In this document: positions 59,774 to 64,000 of the stretch, in pieces
Layout: the number at the start of each line of letters is the position of its first letter
Position numbering within the stretch: position 1 is the first letter of the stretch
Assembly (NCBI GenBank): GCA_045595445.1
Contig: JAZOAK010000002.1
Coordinates: 1-64,000 of the forward strand
DNA length: 64,000 nucleotides
Direction: 5' to 3'
From: RGIG3009 sp045595445
Lineage (GTDB): Bacteria > Bacillota > Clostridia > Oscillospirales > Acutalibacteraceae
The notes under the pieces: model-generated
What the model was told of the DNA's origin: nothing
Database searches by the model: none
What the model saw: only the letters and a program-made list of their open reading frames with translations
Translations under genes and position numbers: made by a program

Positions 59774-60616
59774 TTATAACATTGAGGATAATGCCTCAAC
59801 ACATTCATCAACCGTCAGAACGTCGTCCGGCAGATCAATCCCCGCCTGCCGCAGCACATGACACAGCTCTGTCGGTTGAGGCACATCCAATTCCAATTCA
59901 CGTAACGTATCCACTTTCGAAAACACCTCGTGCGGTGTACCGTCAATCTCTACTTTACCGTTTTCCATTACCACGACACGGTCAGCTAACACGGCTTCTT
60001 CCATGTAATGGGTAATTAAGACAATCGTAATTCCTTCTTCGCGATTCAAACGACAGATGGTATCAATAACCTCTTTTCTGCCGCGAGGATCCAGCATCGC
60101 CGTCGGCTCATCCAACACGATACATTCCGGCTGCATTGCCAGTACACCGGCAATCGCCACACGCTGTTTCTGACCACCCGATAATTTATGGGCCGCGTGC
60201 CCGCGATAGTCATACATACCGACCGCTTTAAGAGCCGTATCCACTCGTTCGCGGATCTCGGCGGGATCAACTCCTAAGTTTTCGGGACCAAATGCCACAT
60301 CCTCTTCCACGATCGTAGAAACCAACTGATTATCGGGATTTTGCAACACCATTCCCACCGTACTGCGGATATCATAGCGTTTATCTTCATCCGCCGTAGA
60401 GATGCCTTTAATAAGCACGGCACCGCCAAGCGGCAGCAATAACGCGTTAAAATGCTTGGCAAGCGTAGATTTCCCGCAACCGTTATGCCCCAGCAAGGCA
60501 ACAAACTGACCGCGGGGAACGGTTAGATCGACACCATCCAACACAACAGCAGAATCCGAATGATCTTCCCCTTCTTCGTACCGAAAGCGAAGGGACTCCA
60601 CCGAAATCATATTCAT
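59774..60616 (-). CDS. ecfA1: ECF transporter ATPase EcfA1
   Basis: 280 aa. Walker A GHNGCGKST, Q-loop VGMVLQNPDNQLVSTIVEEDVAFGPENLG (EcfA1 hallmark), signature LSGGQKQR, Walker B CIVLDEPTAMLDPRG, switch ITHYMEEA. First subunit gene of the module; its start overlaps the preceding methyltransferase stop (ATGA). The B12-regulated S component at 14.7 kb is a candidate client. Confidence 0.95.
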   Translation of the reverse strand: MNMISVESLRFRYEEGEDHSDSAVVLDGVDLTVPRGQFVALLGHNGCGKSTLAKHFNALLLPLGGAVLIKGISTADEDKRYDIRSTVGMVLQNPDNQLVSTIVEEDVAFGPENLGVDPAEIRERVDTALKAVGMYDYRGHAAHKLSGGQKQRVAIAGVLAMQPECIVLDEPTAMLDPRGRKEVIDTICRLNREEGITIVLITHYMEEAVLADRVVVMENGKVEIDGTPHEVFSKVDTLRELELDVPQPTELCHVLRQAGIDLPDDVLTVDECVEALSSML

Positions 60617-61503
60617 ACGCTGTCACCCGCTTTCCACATAGCGGTAGCACCACAAGGTAAAATCAACCCGCTTTGCGTGACCGGAAGACCGATCTCATCC
60701 GCGCAGGTGTTCCCGCCAAAGCGCGGAACGATCAACGATCCCAACATATACTGCATCACCGATGGGGACAACCCCGTGGTATACGAATTGACAAGGAAAA
60801 AGAGTGGGTTATCCGACAACAGAGATACACATTCGCGCACCAAACCGTAAATCTGCTCTTCCAATTTCCAAACCTCACCGTTCGGACCGCGCCCGTAAGA
60901 CGGCGGATCCATCAAAATCGCATCGTAGGTGTTGCCGCGCCGTTGTTCACGCTGAACAAATTTGCTGCAATCGTCAACCAACCACCGCATGGGACGATCG
61001 ACTAAACCGGAAGAAACGGCATTTTCACGCCCCCACGTGACCATACCCTTGGAAGCATCCACGTGTGTTACATGTGCCCCCGCCGCAACGCACGCAAGTG
61101 TTGCGGCACCGGTATAACCAAAGAGGTTAAGCACCCGAATGGGGCGATTTGCGGCGCGAATCATGGTTGCCATCGCATCCCAGTTGACCGCCTGTTCCGG
61201 AAACAAACCGGTATGCTTAAATCCCATCGGCTTCAAGCGAAAGCGCAAACCGCTGACAGCAGGCGAATCATAACCGATCTCCCACACATCCGGCAACGGT
61301 TTGTAGGTTTCCCAATGACCGCCACCCGTATGCGAACGATGATACCGCGCTTGCGACGCTTTCCACAGCGGGTGTTGCCGACCGGTGCTCCACAAAATCT
61401 GAGGATCCGGACGAATCAAGAGGCAATTCCCCCACCGCTCCAAGCGCTCGCCGTCGGTTGCATCTAGCAATTCATAGTCTTTCCAGTTTTCCGCAGTTCT
61501 CAT
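60613..61503 (-). CDS. RlmI/RlmK-like SAM-dependent methyltransferase
   Basis: 296 aa. Begins ENWKDYELLDATDGERLERWG; methyltransferase core with RVLNLFGYTGAATLACVAAGA (SAM loop), VTHVDASKGMVTWGRENA, and catalytic AILMDPPSYGRGPNGEVW. The RxFGYTGA/DPPSxxRG combination is found in the RlmI/RlmK group that make m5C or m7G in 23S rRNA, but the PUA domain of RlmI is lacking. Substrate uncertain. Coupled to ecfA1. Confidence 0.82.
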   Translation of the reverse strand: MRTAENWKDYELLDATDGERLERWGNCLLIRPDPQILWSTGRQHPLWKASQARYHRSHTGGGHWETYKPLPDVWEIGYDSPAVSGLRFRLKPMGFKHTGLFPEQAVNWDAMATMIRAANRPIRVLNLFGYTGAATLACVAAGAHVTHVDASKGMVTWGRENAVSSGLVDRPMRWLVDDCSKFVQREQRRGNTYDAILMDPPSYGRGPNGEVWKLEEQIYGLVRECVSLLSDNPLFFLVNSYTTGLSPSVMQYMLGSLIVPRFGGNTCADEIGLPVTQSGLILPCGATAMWKAGDSV

Positions 61504-61515
61504 AGGAAAAATCCT

Positions 61516-62538
61516 TTACACGTCAAAGGTAGTTTGATGGGCGATTCCTAAGTGCGCATACGCCGCCGGTAATACCACACGACCGCGCGGTGTGCGATTG
61601 ATAAAACCGAGTTGCAAAAGATACGGCTCGTACACATCCTCAATCGTGACGGCTTCTTCACCGATCACCGCCGCCAAGGTATCCAAACCGACCGGACCGC
61701 CGTTATAGTGCTGAATCATCGCCATCAGCATACGGCGATCGACCATATCCAAGCCTAATTCGTCCACTTCCAGCTTATCCAGCGCCGTTTGTGCAACCGT
61801 TGCATCAATGCCGCCGCCCGTCATAACCTGAGCGAAATCGCGAACGCGTTTAAGTAAACGGTTGGCAATACGCGGTGTGCCGCGCGAACGAGAGGCGATT
61901 TCAAGCGCTCCGTCATGGTCACAAGCAATACCTAAAATACCCGCACTGCGTGCGACAATCCGGGCAAGTTCCTCCGGTGTATACATTTCCAAACGACATA
62001 CCACACCGAAACGATCACGCAACGGCGCAGAGAGCTGCCCGGCGCGCGTTGTCGCACCGATCAACGTGAATTTCGGCAACGGCAGATGAATGGAGGAAGC
62101 ACCTTGTCCCTTGCCGTTGATAATATCAATCGAAAAATCCTCCATTGCCGGATACAAGATTTCCTCAACCGTACGCGGCAAACGGTGAATTTCATCGATA
62201 AACAGCACGTCACCTTGATCGAGATTCGTAAGCAGTGCCGCCAGATCACCGGCGCGTTCCAGAGCCGGTCCCGAGGTAATGCGGAAATTCACACCGAGTT
62301 CGTGCGCAATGATGGCGGAAAGAGTCGTTTTCCCGAGTCCCGGAGGGCCGTACAACAACACGTGATCCAAGGAATCACCACGCAACTTGGCAGCATTGAT
62401 AAACACAGACAAGTTGTCCTTCACCTTTTCTTGTCCCACATACTCTGAAAGTGTACGCGGACGAAGCGGATTATCCCCCTCGTCCTCCGGCAGATATTCG
62501 GTAGACATCATGCGATTTTCGTAATCCATTTCCTGCAC
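61516..62538 (-). CDS. ruvB: Holliday junction helicase RuvB
   Basis: 340 aa from GTG 62538 (MQEMDYENRMMSTEYLPEDEG), GGAGGTG 7 nt upstream. Walker A YGPPGLGKTTLS, Walker B LFIDEIHRL, sensor TLIGATTRAG, arginine finger GPALERAGDLAALLT region and C-terminal winged helix QLGFINRTPRGR. Ring motor for branch migration. Follows ruvA by 6 nt. Confidence 0.97.
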   Translation of the reverse strand: MQEMDYENRMMSTEYLPEDEGDNPLRPRTLSEYVGQEKVKDNLSVFINAAKLRGDSLDHVLLYGPPGLGKTTLSAIIAHELGVNFRITSGPALERAGDLAALLTNLDQGDVLFIDEIHRLPRTVEEILYPAMEDFSIDIINGKGQGASSIHLPLPKFTLIGATTRAGQLSAPLRDRFGVVCRLEMYTPEELARIVARSAGILGIACDHDGALEIASRSRGTPRIANRLLKRVRDFAQVMTGGGIDATVAQTALDKLEVDELGLDMVDRRMLMAMIQHYNGGPVGLDTLAAVIGEEAVTIEDVYEPYLLQLGFINRTPRGRVVLPAAYAHLGIAHQTTFDV

Positions 62539-62544
62539 GGCTTA

Positions 62545-63153
62545 TCACCTCCTGCCAAGCGCACGCAACGCTTGGCGTACCATTTCTTCAACAGACAATT
62601 CACTGTCCAACTTAGCGACGGCAGCCGAGGCTTCGCCGGCACTGAAGCCGAGCATCGTCAACGCACCGACCGCTTCCGCCGCATTACCGGATGCATTAAA
62701 GCCACCACCTGCCGAACCTGTTTCCAAGACCACACCGTTGGTCGCAGACGGCAATCCAAATTTATCCTTGAGTTCCAACGTGATACGCTGTGCAAGCTTC
62801 GGACCAACGCCCTGTGCGCGAGTAAGCGCTTTATAATCACCGCTTGCAACAGCAAGCGCCACACGTTCCGGAGAAAGCTCCGACAAAATGGCAAGTCCCG
62901 CTTTGGGGCCGACGCCGTTGACCGAGGTCAGCAACTTGAAGCAAGCAAGCTCGCTGTTATCAGCAAAACCGAACAGTTCTACCGCATCCTCGCGAACGTT
63001 CAAAATCGTGTATAGCATAACCTCCGCACCGACCTGCGGCAGCTGACGCGCCGTATTGAGTGTGATAAAGCACTGATACCCAACACCGCCGCATTCCACG
63101 ACCGCAAGATTCATCTCGCGATGAATAAGGGTGCCTCTCAAGCTGTAAAGCAT
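62545..63153 (-). CDS. ruvA: Holliday junction DNA-binding protein RuvA
   Basis: 202 aa. OB fold (MLYSLRGTLIHREMN...VECGGVGYQCF), helix-hairpin-helix motifs LTSVNGVGPKAGLAIL and LTRAQGVGPKLAQRITLELKDK, flexible Gly/Ala linker (about 140-158), and C-terminal RuvB-binding domain (EAVGALTMLGFSAGEASAAVAKL). Located between ruvC and ruvB. Confidence 0.97.
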   Translation of the reverse strand: MLYSLRGTLIHREMNLAVVECGGVGYQCFITLNTARQLPQVGAEVMLYTILNVREDAVELFGFADNSELACFKLLTSVNGVGPKAGLAILSELSPERVALAVASGDYKALTRAQGVGPKLAQRITLELKDKFGLPSATNGVVLETGSAGGGFNASGNAAEAVGALTMLGFSAGEASAAVAKLDSELSVEEMVRQALRALGRR

Positions 63154-63157
63154 GCCG

Positions 63158-63661
63158 TTACCGTCCTTTCATAATGCGAAGTTTAAGTGCTGTCCCGCCG
63201 GTCTGCGCGTGGCAAATGGCGATCGCCAGAGCATCGGCTGTATCGTCCGGCTTTGGAACAGCCTGCAAGCGAAGCAACCGCCGCGTCATCTCCATGACCT
63301 GCGGTTTCTGTGCTTGACCGAAACCCGTCACCGCGCTTTTCACCTGTAACGGTGTATATTCAAAAACCGGAACACCGCACCGCTGGGCAGCAAGCAAAAT
63401 AACGCCGCGTGCTTCCGCTACTTCGATTGCGGTTTTTTGGTTGTTTTGAAAATAGAGTTTTTCGATCGCCATCGCATCCGGTTTGAACTGCGTGAGTATG
63501 GCGGTAAGCTGTTCATATATCTGATTCAAACGCTGTAAAAACGGCGTACCCGCCTCGGTGGTAACGGCTCCGAAATCCTGTGCATGAAAACGCCCGCCTT
63601 CATATTGTATCGCGCCCCAGCCGATGATAGCATAGCCGGGATCAATTCCTAAGATCCGCAA
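63158..63661 (-). CDS. ruvC: Holliday junction resolvase RuvC
   Basis: 167 aa. Catalytic acidic residues are visible: Asp in MRILGIDPGYAIIGWG, Glu in AIEKLYFQNN, and the late DDTADALAIAICH pair. Resolves Holliday junctions with RuvAB. First gene of the leftward run ruvC-ruvA-ruvB. Promoter complement at 63692-63720 (TTGATA-N17-TACACT) overlaps the end of the upstream phosphorylase gene. Confidence 0.96.
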   Translation of the reverse strand: MRILGIDPGYAIIGWGAIQYEGGRFHAQDFGAVTTEAGTPFLQRLNQIYEQLTAILTQFKPDAMAIEKLYFQNNQKTAIEVAEARGVILLAAQRCGVPVFEYTPLQVKSAVTGFGQAQKPQVMEMTRRLLRLQAVPKPDDTADALAIAICHAQTGGTALKLRIMKGR

Positions 63662-63691
63662 CCGATCACCACCTTTTTCGATAATTAAATA

Positions 63692-63720
63692 AGTGTATCA
63701 TATTTTTAAGAAAGTATCAA
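63692..63720 (-). promoter_or_regulatory. Promoter of ruvCAB run
   Basis: Minus strand TTGATA (63715-63720), 17-bp spacer, TACACT (63692-63697). The -35 lies in the last codons of the phosphorylase gene. Confidence 0.55.
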
Positions 63721-64000
63721 TGCTTTCATCGCATTTATTGCAGTTTTTGCTGCAGAATCCGTCTTTTCGGATTTCGGATTAGACAACTTTGCTTTCTCGC
63801 GTTCCTGATTCCACACGACGTGTAAAACGCAACCGGCGCGCAACCCCAATGATGCCGCCACAGTATAGAGTGTTGCCGACTCCATTTCCGATGCCAAACA
63901 ACCGCCGCGCAACCAAGATTGCCACTTGTTTTGCAGCTCGTACGATACCGGAGACGCTTCCGGAGAATGTTGCCCATAGAACGAATCCTTACAGTGCACC
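63706..64000 (-). CDS. udp: Uridine phosphorylase-like, 5' part missing
   Basis: The open frame enters from the right window edge and gives the last 98 residues of a nucleoside phosphorylase: HCKDSFYGQHSPEASPVS, WLRGGCLASEMESATLYTVAASLG and VVWNQEREKA. EMES(A)TL is the purine/uridine phosphorylase active-site loop (ribose-binding Glu and Met), and 'CKDSFYGQHSP' is specific to the uridine phosphorylase subgroup. Stop at 63706. It salvages uridine by phosphorolysis. N-terminus lies outside the window. Confidence 0.85.
   Translation of the reverse strand, partial: VHCKDSFYGQHSPEASPVSYELQNKWQSWLRGGCLASEMESATLYTVAASLGLRAGCVLHVVWNQEREKAKLSNPKSEKTDSAAKTAINAMKALILS

Overview
The window looks like chromosome of a spore-forming, Gram-positive member of the Clostridia, most likely Oscillospiraceae/Ruminococcaceae-like. 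The basis is the gene content (spoIIE, spoIIGA-sigE, sigG, a ylmC/ymxH-type gene, a sigH-like factor, NfnAB-type transhydrogenase, several lipoprotein-based ABC importers, a T-box before thrS, a cobalamin riboswitch), strong AGGAGG-type ribosome binding sites and frequent TTG/GTG starts. Genus assignment is inference. Almost all of the window is dense housekeeping sequence; the accessory DNA is a 5.2-kb integrative element (about 47.17-52.38 kb), a 1.7-kb islet behind tRNA-Tyr (42.0-43.7 kb) and a scar behind tRNA-fMet (2.26-2.51 kb).

Layout. 0-2.7 kb: the end of a DUF1963 gene, a surface protein with DnaJ-type cysteine repeats, and tRNA-fMet with a duplicated T-arm. 2.7-9.1 kb: an SPFH protein, a NitT/TauT-type ABC importer, and a polar amino-acid importer whose binding protein appears circularly permuted. 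9.3-14.6 kb: a leftward operon of lipoprotein, response regulator, histidine kinase, DUF1385 and prmC. 14.7-15.9 kb: a cobalamin riboswitch controlling a DUF4430 protein and an ECF S component. 15.9-25.8 kb: T-box plus thrS, spoIIE, a Ca2+-type P-ATPase, an unrecognised membrane protein and an ABC-F protein with a degenerate second ATPase domain. 25.9-30.5 kb: tsf, rpsB with a structured leader, ylmC, then sigG tail-to-tail with spoIIGA-sigE. 30.6-41.6 kb: lemA and a TPM-domain gene, a galactokinase-like gene, livKHMGF, a zinc-ribbon gene, a sigH-like gene and nfnAB. 41.8-47.0 kb: tRNA-Tyr, the islet, a nucleoside hydrolase, a HAD hydrolase, a PHP phosphatase and a low-molecular-weight tyrosine phosphatase. 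47.2-52.4 kb: the integrative mobilizable element (Tn916-type integrase and excisionase, a roughly 600-nt non-coding region with many stems, MobV relaxase, oriT, a zinc-ribbon membrane cargo gene). 52.5-64 kb: a leftward run ruvC-ruvA-ruvB-methyltransferase-ecfA1-ecfA2-ecfT-truA-DUF5711-cvpA-pgsA-clpE, preceded by the end of a uridine phosphorylase gene.

How parts fit. The riboswitch-controlled S component has no ATPases beside it, so it probably borrows the shared EcfA1A2T module encoded 43 kb away. The sporulation genes supply the pro-sigma-E processing pathway, forespore sigma-G and SpoIIE. Items most worth a second look are the large structured RNA candidate inside the mobile element, the permuted solute-binding protein, the half-dead ABC-F protein, and the inverted sigG.
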